Assembly: GCF_018122655.1 (NCBI RefSeq)
Contig: NZ_JAGRQC010000002.1
Location: 186,001 to 250,000, forward strand
Origin: Stakelama marina
GTDB lineage: Bacteria; Pseudomonadota; Alphaproteobacteria; Sphingomonadales; Sphingomonadaceae
DNA: 64,000 bases
Reading direction: 5' to 3'
The notes under the pieces were generated by a model. It was not told the DNA's origin and ran no database searches. It saw nothing but the letters and a program-made list of their open reading frames with translations. The position numbers were made by a program, and so were the translations under genes. Positions 9,395-19,673 of the stretch are shown here, piece by piece; positions within the stretch are counted from its first letter, which is position 1, and the number at the start of each line of letters is the position of its first letter.

Positions 9395-11643
9395 GCCTTG
9401 CTCTCCGGAACCAGTGGCAGGGTGCGCAGCCGGACGCCGGTCGACGACCAGATCGCGTTGGCGATTGCCGGGGCGACGGGCGGCACCGCGATTTCGCCTA
9501 CCCCGCCGGGATCGGCCTCGCTCGCGATCAGTTCGACCGTGATTTCGGGGGCATCGGCAAGCGTGGGCAGGTCGAGATCGGCGAAACCCCGTGCGTCGGC
9601 GAGATTTTCGGTAAAGCCCGTGCTGCCGCCCAGTGCCGCTGCCATGCCGAATATCAGCCCGCCCTCTATCTGCTGACGCACGATATCGGGATTGACCTGG
9701 CGTCCACAATCGACCGCGGCGACGAGGCGATCGACCTTTATCCGCTGATCCTGCCCGACATGCGCCTCGGCCAGCACCGCGACATAGGAACCACGAAAGG
9801 AGTGGCAGGCAAGGCCCTGCCCGCTGCCGGGAATCCCGCCCTGCCAGCCGCCGAGCGACGCGACGGTCGACAGGCAGCGGGCGAGCCGCGCCTCGCCGCC
9901 CAGCATCGAGATTCGGAACGAAAACGCCTCGATCCCCGCGACATGCGCAAGTTCGTCGATAAAGCTTTCGGTGAAGAACGCGGTGTAGCTGTGCGCGCCA
10001 GAGCGCCATTCGCCAACGGGCACGCCGATTTTCGCCGGATGATGATCGACCGCCAGATTGGGGATGGCGTAGATCGGCATCGCACCGGCCACGGCAGACG
10101 CATCGCCCGAGGCACTGCCCGGCAGCGCCAGCGACAGCGCCACCGCGGTGTCGCCGCCCAACAGACGGTGCGCGAGTTCCCGGCCCACCGACGGCGCGGC
10201 GATCTTCGCCAGCCATCCCTGCACCTGCCCATTGGCGCCCAGCCTGGCGGTGAGCCGCCCCTTCGCCGCGGGACGATAGCGGTCGTGCAGGCAATCCTCA
10301 CTGCGCGACCAGGTGAGTTGCACCGGCTTTCCGATCTTGCGGGCAAGAAGCGCAGCCTGTTCGGCAACCGCAAACTCCAGCTTCGCCCCGAACGATCCGC
10401 CGGCGAGCATCGGGTGGATAATGACGCGATCCTCCGCCACGCCCGCCGCCTTTGCCGCGGCGGCGCGGGCGAGGCCCGGCGCTTGGGTCGGCATCCACAG
10501 GCTCAGCTTGCCGTCGCGCAGCGCCGCGGTTGCCGTCATTGGCTCGAGCGGCGCGTGGAGCGCCAGCCCGACCTGATAATCGGCGGTGACGACACTGGCA
10601 TCCTTGAACGCGGCGGAAAGATCGCCGACGCTTTCCATCCGCTGTCCGTCGCCGTCGAGCGCCGCCCCGAGTGCGGCGTCGATCGAATCGCTGTCGACGA
10701 TCGCGCCCTTGGTCTCGAAACGCGGGGCAAGCGCATCGAGCGCGCGGTTCGCCGCCCACCAGTTTTCGCCGACAGCCGCCACCCATCGATCGGTCTGGAC
10801 CACATGGCGCACGCCCGGCACCTTATCCGCCGCGTCGGTATCGACGCGGATCAGGCGCGTGTCGCCGACCGGTCCCTGGCGGACGGCGGCATAGACCATT
10901 TCGGGAAGCCGGATATCGGCGGCATAATTGGCCGATCCGTCAACCTTGGACGGCGCATCGAGCCGCGGCGCAGGGGCGCCGTAGAGGCGGTTTTCGTCGC
11001 CCGTGCGATAGGGAATGTCGCGCGGCAGCGACTCACCGGCCGCATCCTCCGCCAGTTCGCCGAAGCGCAGCCGATCCTCGCCGCGCACGACGAACCCTTC
11101 CGCCGTTCCGCACGATCGCCAGTCGGTCGACCAGCGCCGCGCCGCCGCCTTGCAGAGCAGAACGCGCGCTCCCGCGCCGGCACGGCGCAAGGGCTCCTCG
11201 AACGCACGGACAGAGGTCGATCCCCCCGTCAGCATCAGCGCGGTGCGATGCGCATGGCTGCGCTGGAAACTGTCGGGCAACTGGCCCAGCGCGTCGGTGA
11301 ACAATATCCCCGCCGCCATGGGATTGGCGTAAAGCGCGTTGATCGGCGCCGCCTCCACCGCAACCGTGCGCCAGTCGGCGCCCAGCTCGTCGGCCAATAT
11401 CTGCGGCAAGGCGGTATAGGCGCCCTGCCCCAGCTCGGCCTGCGGCACGACCACGGTAATTTCGCCGGTCTTCGCGATCTTCAGCCAGCCCGAAAACACG
11501 GTCTCACCGGGCGAAGCGGTCAGGTTGACCGAATATTGGCGCTGCCACAGCGCCCAGCCCACCACAAGCCCGATACCGGCACCGCCGCCGATCAGCAGGG
11601 TGCGCCGGTCGATCGTACGCCTGGGCTCGTCCTTGTCCGCCAT
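9391..11643 (-). CDS. Molybdopterin-binding subunit of xanthine dehydrogenase family (isoquinoline 1-oxidoreductase beta-like)
   Basis: This 750-residue protein begins [20 protein letters not shown], a likely Tat-type signal or anchor. It continues with the large-subunit domains: [37 protein letters not shown], the central [16 protein letters not shown], and GGSFGAKLE. The C-terminal [10 protein letters not shown] carries the catalytic Glu expected for this family. These enzymes hydroxylate N-heterocycles or oxidise aldehydes in the periplasm, using a molybdenum cofactor and an iron-sulfur partner. No 2Fe-2S subunit gene is adjacent. The start at 11643 is chosen over an earlier frame extension lacking homology. 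Translationally coupled to hemH. Confidence 0.9.
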   Translation of the reverse strand: MADKDEPRRTIDRRTLLIGGGAGIGLVVGWALWQRQYSVNLTASPGETVFSGWLKIAKTGEITVVVPQAELGQGAYTALPQILADELGADWRTVAVEAAPINALYANPMAAGILFTDALGQLPDSFQRSHAHRTALMLTGGSTSVRAFEEPLRRAGAGARVLLCKAAARRWSTDWRSCGTAEGFVVRGEDRLRFGELAEDAAGESLPRDIPYRTGDENRLYGAPAPRLDAPSKVDGSANYAADIRLPEMVYAAVRQGPVGDTRLIRVDTDAADKVPGVRHVVQTDRWVAAVGENWWAANRALDALAPRFETKGAIVDSDSIDAALGAALDGDGQRMESVGDLSAAFKDASVVTADYQVGLALHAPLEPMTATAALRDGKLSLWMPTQAPGLARAAAAKAAGVAEDRVIIHPMLAGGSFGAKLEFAVAEQAALLARKIGKPVQLTWSRSEDCLHDRYRPAAKGRLTARLGANGQVQGWLAKIAAPSVGRELAHRLLGGDTAVALSLALPGSASGDASAVAGAMPIYAIPNLAVDHHPAKIGVPVGEWRSGAHSYTAFFTESFIDELAHVAGIEAFSFRISMLGGEARLARCLSTVASLGGWQGGIPGSGQGLACHSFRGSYVAVLAEAHVGQDQRIKVDRLVAAVDCGRQVNPDIVRQQIEGGLIFGMAAALGGSTGFTENLADARGFADLDLPTLADAPEITVELIASEADPGGVGEIAVPPVAPAIANAIWSSTGVRLRTLPLVPESKA

Positions 11644-11759
11644 CGCCGCCGCTCTATCGCGTCCTTTGGCGCAGCGCCAGATGGCCGCGGGCAAAACGTC
11701 TTGGGTTTGCCATGCGATGCTCCTATTGGTGCCTCGCCTATCGCTACGGAGCCCTGGCG

Positions 11760-12653
11760 TTGATCCTTTCCCAAGTCGCGGCCGCATCCGGCCATTACCT
11801 CCATTTCACCGATCTCGGGCTCAGCCCGGTGGCGCTGCCGATCCATCTGTTCGGCCATGAATTCGATCTGAAATGGTATTCGCTCGCCTATATCTCGGGC
11901 ATCCTTGTCGGCTGGTGGTACCTGCTGAAGCTGCTCGATCAGCCGGGTGCGCCGATGGCGCGGCGCCACGCCGACGACCTCGTCTTCTATGCGACGCTGG
12001 GCATCATTCTGGGCGGGCGCATCGGCTATATCCTGTTCTACCATATCGACATGGTCACCCGCCCGCTGGAGATGTTCCGGCTGTGGGATGGCGGCATGTC
12101 GTTCCACGGCGGCGTCATCGGCACCAGCCTCGCGATCATCTATCTGGCGCGCAAGAACGGGCTCAACTGGCTGCGCATCCACGATTATGTCGCGGCCTGC
12201 GTACCGTTCGGGCTGTTCTTCGGCCGGCTCGCCAATTTCGTGAACGGCGAATTGTGGGGCAAGCCGACGACCGTGCCATGGGCAATCGTCTTTCCGCACA
12301 CAGTCGCCGGCGGCATGGACCCGCCGCGTCACCCCAGCCAGCTTTACGAAGCGGGTCTGGAGGGCATCGTGCTGTTCGCTGTTCTGGCCTTCATGTTCTG
12401 GCGGACCGACGCGCGGTACCAGCCCGGCAAGCTCGTCGGCACCTTCCTGCTCGGTTACGGCCTTTCGCGCTTTTTCGTCGAATTCTTCCGCGAGGCGGAT
12501 TCGCAGTTTCAGGGCACCTTCCTCTATACGACGATCCATATGGGCCAGATCCTGACGCTGCCGATGATTATCGGCGGCGTCTATCTGATCTGGACCGCCA
12601 AGGGCCGGCGCGAGCGCATCGAGCCGGTCGCCGGGACCGAGAGCGTCGCCTGA
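11760..12653 (+). CDS. lgt: Prolipoprotein diacylglyceryl transferase
   Basis: An inner-membrane enzyme of about 297 residues that transfers diacylglycerol to the lipobox Cys of prolipoproteins. Key segments are [42 protein letters not shown], and [14 protein letters not shown] with the essential Arg and Asn. I prefer the TTG at 11760 (GGAG eight bases upstream), because the protein then begins like its relatives. An ATG at 11712 in the same frame has no ribosome site but is possible. It heads a plus-strand run with midA, a GNAT gene and pgeF. Substrates are encoded in this window (lipoproteins at 4075, 40042, 49601 and 62544). Confidence 0.95.
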   Translation: MILSQVAAASGHYLHFTDLGLSPVALPIHLFGHEFDLKWYSLAYISGILVGWWYLLKLLDQPGAPMARRHADDLVFYATLGIILGGRIGYILFYHIDMVTRPLEMFRLWDGGMSFHGGVIGTSLAIIYLARKNGLNWLRIHDYVAACVPFGLFFGRLANFVNGELWGKPTTVPWAIVFPHTVAGGMDPPRHPSQLYEAGLEGIVLFAVLAFMFWRTDARYQPGKLVGTFLLGYGLSRFFVEFFREADSQFQGTFLYTTIHMGQILTLPMIIGGVYLIWTAKGRRERIEPVAGTESVA

Positions 12654-12708
12654 ATCAGCGCGGGCGGGGTCGAACCGTGCGCCGCAACCCGGTAGAGGAC
12701 GGCAGGTC

Positions 12709-13776
12709 ATGACCGAATCGGAATCGACCTCCGCCGACCCCGCGCTTCCCGAACGGCTCGCGCGTGCCATCACGCTGGCCGGGCCGATCCCGCTGTCGCA
12801 GTTCATGGGCGCCGCGAACGCGCATTATTACGCGACGCGTGACCCGCTTGGCGCTCGCGGCGATTTCACCACCGCGCCCGAGGTCAGCCAGATGTTCGGC
12901 GAACTGATCGGGCTGGCGCTCACCGATCTGTGGCACCGCGCCGACCGACCCGATGCGCGCTATGTCGAATTCGGCCCCGGCCGGGGGACGCTCGCCGCCG
13001 ATGCGCTGCGCGCGATGGGTACGGTCGGCCTCGATCCGTCGGTACATTTCATCGAAACGAGCCCGACGCTGCGCGAGAAGCAGGCCGAGGCGGTGCCCGA
13101 TGCCGAATGGAATGTCGACCTTGTCGGCGTGCCCGAGGACGGCGCGCTGCTCGTCGTCGCCAACGAATTCTTCGATGCGCTGCCGATCCGCCAGTTGGTC
13201 AAGACCGGCGACGGCTGGCGCGAGCGGCTCGTCGCGTGCCAGGACACGCTGTTTCTGCCGATCGCCGGCGACCGCGGGTTCGACCAGGTGATCCCACCGC
13301 ATCTGCGCGACGCACCGATTGGCTCGATCCTCGAAACCTCACCCGCCGCGGTCGCGGTGATGCGCGCACTCGCCAAGCGGATCGTCGCACAGGGCGGCGC
13401 CGCGATCATCGTCGATTACGGTTATGAAGGCCCGGCGATCGGCGACACGTTACAGGCCGTGCGCGGCCACGAATATGCCAATCCGTTCGAGAACCCGGGC
13501 GAGCAGGACCTGACCGCACATGTCGATTTCGCGACGCTCGCCGAAGCCGCGCGCGCCGAGGACGCAGTGGTGTACGGCCCCGTGACGCAAGGCGAACTGC
13601 TCGTCGCGCTCGGCATCGATGCGCGCACCGATGCCCTGTCCGCCGCTGCGCCCGAGCGCGCCGACATGATGCGCGCCGACCGCGACCGGCTGGTCGGTGC
13701 GCAGGCGATGGGTGAGCTGTTCAAGGCAATCGTGGTCACCGCGCCGGGCTGGCCCGTACCAGCGGGCTTTGCATGA
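12709..13776 (+). CDS. SAM-dependent methyltransferase of the MidA/NDUFAF7 family
   Basis: A 355-residue class I methyltransferase of the former DUF185 family. The SAM-binding loop reads VEFGPGRGTLAADALRAM; VVANEFFDALPIRQ, AIIVDYGYEG and LTAHVDFATLA are the other family signatures. In mitochondria the homologue NDUFAF7 dimethylates an arginine of complex I subunit NDUFS2, so a role in complex I maturation is a fair inference. Its stop overlaps the start of the next gene (ATGA), and lgt lies 55 bases upstream. Confidence 0.9.
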   Translation: MTESESTSADPALPERLARAITLAGPIPLSQFMGAANAHYYATRDPLGARGDFTTAPEVSQMFGELIGLALTDLWHRADRPDARYVEFGPGRGTLAADALRAMGTVGLDPSVHFIETSPTLREKQAEAVPDAEWNVDLVGVPEDGALLVVANEFFDALPIRQLVKTGDGWRERLVACQDTLFLPIAGDRGFDQVIPPHLRDAPIGSILETSPAAVAVMRALAKRIVAQGGAAIIVDYGYEGPAIGDTLQAVRGHEYANPFENPGEQDLTAHVDFATLAEAARAEDAVVYGPVTQGELLVALGIDARTDALSAAAPERADMMRADRDRLVGAQAMGELFKAIVVTAPGWPVPAGFA

Positions 13777-14282
13777 TCCAGTATCGCGACGCCTTGCCCG
13801 CCGACGGGCGCGAACTGGCTGAGATGGCTGCGCGCTGCTTCACCGAGACCTTCGGATCGCTCTACCGCGCGTCCGACCTGCGCGCGTTTCTCGACCAGGC
13901 GTTTGGCGACGAGGGACTGCCGTCGCAAATCACCGACCCCGCCTACCGCGTCCGCATCGCTACCGAAAATGAGCGCATCATCGGCTTCGCCAAGACCGGT
14001 CCGGTCGATTTCCCCGGCGACTGGGGCGATAACACAATCGAACTATACCAGCTCTATGTGCTCGGCGGCTGGCACGGCGAAGGCGTCGGGCCCGAGCTGA
14101 TGGACTGGGTACTCGCCACGGCACGGACGGCAGGGTACGAACGCATCGTCCTGAGCGTCTATGTCGACAATCACCGCGCGCGCCGCTTCTACGAGCGTTA
14201 CGGGTTCGAGGAAGTCGGCAGGTATGAATTCATGGTCGGCGAAAAGGTCGATGACGACCGCATCATGGCGCTGACGCTGTGA
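13773..14282 (+). CDS. GNAT-family N-acetyltransferase
   Basis: A single GNAT domain of 169 residues. Motif A is seen as IELYQLYVLGGWHGEGVGPELM (acetyl-CoA pyrophosphate loop in the WHGEGVG part), and motif B as SVYVDNHRARRFYERYGFEEVG. The acceptor is unknown; the RimI-like overall look would fit a small molecule or a protein amino group. It is translationally coupled at both ends: ATGA with midA upstream and GTGA with pgeF downstream. Confidence 0.85.
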   Translation: MIQYRDALPADGRELAEMAARCFTETFGSLYRASDLRAFLDQAFGDEGLPSQITDPAYRVRIATENERIIGFAKTGPVDFPGDWGDNTIELYQLYVLGGWHGEGVGPELMDWVLATARTAGYERIVLSVYVDNHRARRFYERYGFEEVGRYEFMVGEKVDDDRIMALTL

Positions 14283-15040
14283 GCGAGGTCGAAGTCATCC
14301 AGGCCAAGGCGCTGGCGGGCGTTCGCCACGGCTTTCTCGGGCGGCGCGGCGGCGTGTCGGGCAGTGTGCATGCCGGGCTGAACGTCGGCCCGGGATCGGA
14401 CGATGATGCCGAGGCCGTCGCCGAGAATCGCAGGCGCGCGACCGAGGCGGTGCTGCCGGGCGGGCAGCTCGTCACGCTCTATCAGGTCCATTCGGCCGAT
14501 GCCGTCACCGTCATCACACGGTTCGAGGAGCGGCTGCGCCCGCGCGCCGATGCGCTCGTCACCGACCGGCCCGGTTTCGCGCTCGGCATCCTGACGGCCG
14601 ATTGCGCGCCGGTGCTGCTCGCCGACCGACAGGCGGGAGTCATCGGCGCGGCCCATGCCGGGTGGAAGGGCGCGCTGGGCGGCGTTACCGACTCGACGAT
14701 CCTCGCAATGGAAACGCTCGGTGCCGACCGCGACCGCATCGCCGCCGCGATCGGCCCATGCATCGCGCGCGCAAGCTATGAGGTCGACAGCGGCTTTGTC
14801 GAACGCTTCTGCGCCGACGATCCCGCCAATGAGCGCTTCTTCGTCGACGGCAAGCCCGGTCACGCGCAATTCGACCTGGAAGCCTATGTCGCGCACCGGC
14901 TCGCCACCGCCGGCATCCGCACGGTCGAGGCGCTGGGACTGGATACCTATGCCGATCCGGACCGTTTCTTCAGCTACAGGCGCGCGACGCATCGCGGCGA
15001 ACCCGATTACGGGCGGCAGATTTCGATCATCGGCCTCTGA
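14279..15040 (+). CDS. pgeF: Peptidoglycan editing factor PgeF (laccase-fold)
   Basis: A 253-residue YfiH/DUF152 protein. Metal ligands are visible as His71 in YQVHSAD, Cys109 in LTADCAPV and His126 in GAAHAGWKG. Family members were first described as polyphenol oxidases; the established role in E. coli is removal of wrong amino acids from cytoplasmic UDP-MurNAc precursors. The start is GTG, overlapping the stop of the GNAT gene. Length and ending (YGRQISIIGL) are normal. Confidence 0.93.
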   Translation: MSEVEVIQAKALAGVRHGFLGRRGGVSGSVHAGLNVGPGSDDDAEAVAENRRRATEAVLPGGQLVTLYQVHSADAVTVITRFEERLRPRADALVTDRPGFALGILTADCAPVLLADRQAGVIGAAHAGWKGALGGVTDSTILAMETLGADRDRIAAAIGPCIARASYEVDSGFVERFCADDPANERFFVDGKPGHAQFDLEAYVAHRLATAGIRTVEALGLDTYADPDRFFSYRRATHRGEPDYGRQISIIGL

Positions 15041-15140
15041 CGCCGGGTGGGCCGCACTGGCGGCAACTGGTTTCATTTGATACCAAAGCGCCAATCGCCC
15101 ACGCACGATGGGCAGAAACCATTGAACGAGCAGGAGCAGC

Positions 15141-16451
15141 ATGACAGACGAAACCGAAGCCGACATGACCGGCATCAGCCCACGCCGCCGCCCGAAGCCC
15201 AATATCGAGGAAATCGGCGGTCGCAAGCTCAAGGCATCGACGCTGATGATGGGCCACGGATTCGATCCGTCGCTGTCCGAAGGGTCGCTGAAACAGCCGA
15301 TCTTCGCCACCTCGACCTTCGTCTTTCCCAATGCCGCGGCGGGCAAGCGCCACTTCGAAGGCATCACCGGCAAGCGCCCGGGCGGGGCCGAAGGCCTCGT
15401 CTATTCGCGCTTCAACGGGCCGAACCAGGAAATCCTCGAAGACCGTCTCGGCGTCTGGGAAGAGGCGGAGGAGGCGCTGGCCTTCTCGTCCGGCATGTCG
15501 GCGATCGCGACGCTGTTCCTCGCCATGTGCAATCCCGGCGACACGATCATCCATTCGGGCCCGCTCTATGCCGCGACCGAGACGCTGATCGCGCGCATCC
15601 TCGGCAAGTTCGGCGTGAAGTTCCTCGACTTCCCCGCCGATGCCAGCCCCGAGGAGATCGAGAAGGTCATGGAGCAGGCCGGCGACAGCCGCGTCGCGCT
15701 GATCTATCTCGAGAGCCCGGCCAACCCGACCAACGCGCTCGTCGATATCGAGGCGGTGTCGAAGCTGCGTGACAAGGTCTTCGCCGACAAGGCAGAAAAG
15801 CCGCCGATCGCAATCGACAACACCTTCCTCGGCCCGTTGTGGCAGAAGCCGCTCCACCACGGCGCCGACATCGTCGTCTATTCGCTGACCAAATATGCCG
15901 GCGGCCATTCGGACCTCGTCGCGGGCGGTGTGCTCGGCACCAAGAAGGCGCTCGATCCGATCCGCGCGATGCGCAACACCATCGGCACGATCTGCGATCC
16001 CAATACCGCGTGGATGCTGTGCCGCAGCCTCGAAACGCTCGAACTGCGCATGAGCCGCGCGGGCGAGAATGCGGCGAAGGTCTGCGAATTCCTGAAGGAC
16101 CATCCGAAGGTCGAAAAGGTCGGCTATCTCGGCTTCCTGAAAGACGATGCGCAGTACGACATCTTCAAGCGGCATTGTTCGGGCGCGGGTTCGACCTTCT
16201 CGCTCTATCTGAAGGGTGGCGAGCGCGAGAGCTTCGCCTTTCTCGACGAACTCAAGATCGCCAAGCTGGCAGTCAGCCTTGGCGGCACCGAGACGCTGGC
16301 GAGCTGCCCGGCGGCGATGACGCACATCTCGGTTCCCGACGAGCGCAAGAAGGCGCTTCGCATCACCGACAATCTGGTGCGGATCTCGATCGGCGTCGAG
16401 GATGCCGACGACCTGATCGCCGATTTCGACGCGGCGCTGAAGGCGATCTAA
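15141..16451 (+). CDS. Cys/Met-metabolism PLP-dependent enzyme (cystathionine gamma-synthase / methionine gamma-lyase family)
   Basis: This 436-residue protein is a fold-type I PLP enzyme. The PLP lysine is Lys251 in YSLTKYAGGHSD; ESPANPTN and AIDNTFLGP are also diagnostic. Members catalyse gamma-replacement or gamma-elimination on homoserine esters, cystathionine or methionine. The N-terminal extension (about 30 residues) and the loop GKRPGGAEGLVYSRFNGP place it in a subfamily whose exact substrate I cannot decide. AGGAG lies just upstream of the ATG at 15141. It is 100 bases after pgeF and ends at a strong terminator. Confidence 0.88.
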   Translation: MTDETEADMTGISPRRRPKPNIEEIGGRKLKASTLMMGHGFDPSLSEGSLKQPIFATSTFVFPNAAAGKRHFEGITGKRPGGAEGLVYSRFNGPNQEILEDRLGVWEEAEEALAFSSGMSAIATLFLAMCNPGDTIIHSGPLYAATETLIARILGKFGVKFLDFPADASPEEIEKVMEQAGDSRVALIYLESPANPTNALVDIEAVSKLRDKVFADKAEKPPIAIDNTFLGPLWQKPLHHGADIVVYSLTKYAGGHSDLVAGGVLGTKKALDPIRAMRNTIGTICDPNTAWMLCRSLETLELRMSRAGENAAKVCEFLKDHPKVEKVGYLGFLKDDAQYDIFKRHCSGAGSTFSLYLKGGERESFAFLDELKIAKLAVSLGGTETLASCPAAMTHISVPDERKKALRITDNLVRISIGVEDADDLIADFDAALKAI

Positions 16452-16504
16452 GCCGACATTTCGCGCGGGGCCGCAAGCCCCGCCTGAAATCAGACCGAAT
16501 CGGA

Positions 16505-16536
16505 AAGGCCCCCGGAAGCGGTTCCGGGGGCCTTTT
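16505..16536. terminator. Rho-independent terminator shared by convergent genes
   Basis: A perfect 13-bp stem (AAGGCCCCCGGAA at 16505-16517, TTCCGGGGGCCTT at 16522-16534) with a GCGG loop is followed by TTTT on the plus strand. On the minus strand the same stem is followed by a short T run, so it can also stop putA transcription. Confidence 0.92.
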
Positions 16537-16539
16537 GCT

Positions 16540-19500
16540 TTACATGCCGTCGTCGAGGCTGAGCAGCGAGGCGTTACCGCCTGCGCTCGTCGTGTCGATC
16601 GACACCGCGCGTTCGGCGCAGAAGCGCGGCAGATAGTGCGGGCCGCCCGCCTTCGGTCCGGTACCCGACAGCCCCTCGCCGCCAAATGGCTGCGATCCGA
16701 CAACCGCACCGATCATCGACCGGTTGACATAGGCATTGCCGACCCGCGCCTGCGACCGAAGGATATCTGCGTTGCGCGCGATACGGCTGTGGAGCCCCAT
16801 CGTCAGGCCGAACCGCTTCGCGTTGATACGCGCGATCGTGTCTTCAAGTTGCCCGGCCTTCCACGTCGCGACATGGACGATCGGCCCGAACCATTCGGTA
16901 TTGAGGTCCTCGATCTCGTCGATCGAGATCATCGTCGGCGGGACGAACAGGCCCTCATCCTCGGGCACCTCGACCGTTTTGATCCAGCGCGGGCGCATCG
17001 TCTCACGATACGCCATCAGCTTGTCATAGGCCGCGCGGTCGATGACCGGACCGACATCGGTCGCGGGATCGCCCGGATCGCCGATCTGGAGCATGTCCAT
17101 CGCGCCCGAAAGCATGTGGATCATCTCGTCGGCATTGTCTTCCTGAAGCACGAGCAGACGCAGCGCCGAGCAGCGCTGACCCGCAGAACGGAACGCCGAG
17201 TTGAGAACATCGGTCGCGACCTGTTCGGGCAGCGCAGTCGAATCGACGATCATCGCGTTGACGCCGCCGGTTTCGGCGATGAACGGAATGATCGGGCGAT
17301 CCTCACCGACGAGCAGCGTCTGCGCGATCTTTTTCGCCGTAGCGGTCGAACCGGTAAAGGCGACGCCGGCGATACGCTGATCCGACATCATCTCCGCACC
17401 GACATCGGCGCCGCCGGTGACGAGCGCCAGCGCGTCTTCGGGCACACCCGCCTGATGCGCGAGATCGACGACACGCCGCGCGATGGCAGGCGTCTGCGGC
17501 GCAGGCTTGGCGACGACGGTATTGCCGCAAACGAGCGCCGCGGCATTCTGGCCGGTGAAGATCGCCAGCGGGAAGTTCCACGGCGAAACGGTCGCCCAGG
17601 TGCCGCGCCCCTCCATCTTCAGCGCATTATATTCGCCGGTCGGACCGGGCAGTTCCTTCAGCGACAGGTCCTTGCGCGCGCGAACCGCATAATAGCGGCA
17701 GAAATCGGCCGCCTCGCGCACTTCGCTGAGCGCGTCGGGGATCGAGCGGAAGGCTTCCTTGACCACCAGCCCCATCAGCTCGATGCGGTTCTCCTCGAGC
17801 AGATCGGCCCAGCGTTCGAGGATGATCGCCCGCTCTTCGATCGAGCGCGAATCCCATTCGGGATAGGCGGCCTGTGCGCGCGTGACCGCGTCATGGACAT
17901 CGGCATCGGGCGTGCGGCTCGCCTCGATGGCGGCACGGCTGCGGCCCGATGGATGATGCGGATCGGCATGGACCGCATCGCCGCCCTCGGGCGTGAACTC
18001 GATCGAATTCACGCCATGCGCGGTCTCGAGCAGGATCTTGCGATCGTTGAGGTCGATGCCCTGGCTGTTCTGCCATTCGCCGAAGATGTTCTGCGGCAGC
18101 GCAATCCCCGGCAGGCGCGTGCAGTTGACCGCTTCGACCTTCTCGACCGGGTCCTTGAGCAGATCGTCATCGTCATAAGCGTCGTTCGACAACTGGTTGA
18201 CGAAGCTCGAATTCGCGCCGTTTTCGAGCAAGCGTCGCACCAGATAGGCAAGCAGTTCGCGGTGCCCGCCGACCGGCGCGTAGATGCGGCAATGATACCC
18301 CTCGTCGCGAACCAACCGTTCGTACAGGCCCTCGCCCATGCCGTGGAGGCGCTGAAACTCGAAATCGCGGCGGTCGCCCGCCCAGTCGAGGATCGTCGCA
18401 ACGGTCAGCGCATTGTGCGTCGCAAACCCGCAACCGATATTTTCCGCCTTCAGCATGTCGCTGACACAGGCGAGATAGCAGACATCGGTCGCCGCCTTGC
18501 GAGTGAAGACTGGGAAATCCGACAGCCCCTCGACCTGCGCATGCTTGATCTCGGTATCCCAATAGGCGCCCTTCACCAGCCGGACGTTCATGTGCCGGTC
18601 GAGCGAATTGGCCCATTGGATCACCGCGCGGGCGCGCTTGCTGTACGCCTGAATGGCGAGGCCGAAGCGGTTCCAGTCCCTGAATTCGGGTCGTTTGGCG
18701 ATATTGCCGATGATGTCGAGGCTCATCTCGAGCCGATCCGCTTCCTCGGCATCGACGGTTACCGCGACATTCTGGTGCATCGCCTCGGCGCAGAGTTGCG
18801 CCAGCCGGTCGGTGATCTCCGGCACGCAGCGTTCATATTGCGGCACTTCGTAGCGCGGATGGAGCGCCGACAGCTTGATCGAGATCGTGTGGTCGGTGCC
18901 TTCGTCGCGGCCGATCTTCTGGATCGCATCCCAATAGGAATCGTAGAAGGCGTCGGCATCGGCCTGGGTCTGCGCTGCCTCTCCCAACATGTCGAAGCTG
19001 GCGGTGAAGCCGCGGTGGACGGGCTTGCGCATCCGCTTCAGCGCTTCTTCGATGGTGCGACCCATGACGAAGACTTCGCCCATGACCTTCATCGCCGCGC
19101 CGACGGCCTGGCGAACAAAGGGTTCGCTGGTCCGCGCGAGCAGCCGCTTGAGCGGCGTGCCCGGCCCCTCGACGGTAAGCGCCCGACCGAGAACGAGGCC
19201 CCAGGTCGCCGAATTGACGATCCGCGATTTGGAACGCCCTTCATGCGTGCGCCATTTGCCGTCGCCCAGCTTGTCGGCGATCAGCCGGTCGGCGGTTCTG
19301 GCATCGGGGACGCGCAGATAGGCCTCGGCCAGGCTCATCAGCGCGATGCCTTCGGCCGAACTGAGCTGATATTCCTGCAGGAACTGGTTGATCCAGCTCT
19401 CCGACTCCGCGGTGCGGATATCCTCGATCAGGTCGCGCGCCATGCGCTCGATTCGCGGGCGCGATTCGGGAAGGATTCGCGCATCGTTCAACATCGGTTT

Positions 19501-19575
19501 TAGAACATCGGGTTCGGCCATCCGGTGAAGCCGGCGCATGGAATTTCGGGCCGCGGACGTTACGTCTGTGGTCAT
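16540..19575 (-). CDS. putA: Bifunctional proline dehydrogenase / L-glutamate gamma-semialdehyde dehydrogenase
   Basis: A 1011-residue PutA that oxidises proline to glutamate. The FAD-dependent PRODH barrel covers about residues 150-440, with MNVRLVKGAYWDTEIKHAQ and YAPVGGHRELLAYLVRR. The ALDH part follows (about 510-990), with TVSPWNFPLAIFTGQ, FIAETGG and the catalytic Cys near 802 in SAGQRCSALR. There is no ribbon-helix-helix DNA-binding domain at the N-terminus, so it should not repress its own gene as E. coli PutA does. Start at 19575 is set by GAAGG upstream. It is divergent from the MaoC gene. Confidence 0.96.
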   Translation of the reverse strand: MTTDVTSAARNSMRRLHRMAEPDVLKPMLNDARILPESRPRIERMARDLIEDIRTAESESWINQFLQEYQLSSAEGIALMSLAEAYLRVPDARTADRLIADKLGDGKWRTHEGRSKSRIVNSATWGLVLGRALTVEGPGTPLKRLLARTSEPFVRQAVGAAMKVMGEVFVMGRTIEEALKRMRKPVHRGFTASFDMLGEAAQTQADADAFYDSYWDAIQKIGRDEGTDHTISIKLSALHPRYEVPQYERCVPEITDRLAQLCAEAMHQNVAVTVDAEEADRLEMSLDIIGNIAKRPEFRDWNRFGLAIQAYSKRARAVIQWANSLDRHMNVRLVKGAYWDTEIKHAQVEGLSDFPVFTRKAATDVCYLACVSDMLKAENIGCGFATHNALTVATILDWAGDRRDFEFQRLHGMGEGLYERLVRDEGYHCRIYAPVGGHRELLAYLVRRLLENGANSSFVNQLSNDAYDDDDLLKDPVEKVEAVNCTRLPGIALPQNIFGEWQNSQGIDLNDRKILLETAHGVNSIEFTPEGGDAVHADPHHPSGRSRAAIEASRTPDADVHDAVTRAQAAYPEWDSRSIEERAIILERWADLLEENRIELMGLVVKEAFRSIPDALSEVREAADFCRYYAVRARKDLSLKELPGPTGEYNALKMEGRGTWATVSPWNFPLAIFTGQNAAALVCGNTVVAKPAPQTPAIARRVVDLAHQAGVPEDALALVTGGADVGAEMMSDQRIAGVAFTGSTATAKKIAQTLLVGEDRPIIPFIAETGGVNAMIVDSTALPEQVATDVLNSAFRSAGQRCSALRLLVLQEDNADEMIHMLSGAMDMLQIGDPGDPATDVGPVIDRAAYDKLMAYRETMRPRWIKTVEVPEDEGLFVPPTMISIDEIEDLNTEWFGPIVHVATWKAGQLEDTIARINAKRFGLTMGLHSRIARNADILRSQARVGNAYVNRSMIGAVVGSQPFGGEGLSGTGPKAGGPHYLPRFCAERAVSIDTTSAGGNASLLSLDDGM

Positions 19576-19673
19576 TTTCGTACCTTCGGTCGGGGCGAGG
19601 CTTGCGACAAGGCCGCAGCAAAGCCTATGAACTGCCGACGCTAAGCATAGATAGGTCGGCAAAGGAAACGTTT

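Noticed and set aside
16636..19503. A very long open frame on the plus strand opposite putA
   Set aside because: Its product is an Arg/His/Asp-rich string with no domain, and putA on the other strand is unmistakable. High G+C leaves antisense frames open.
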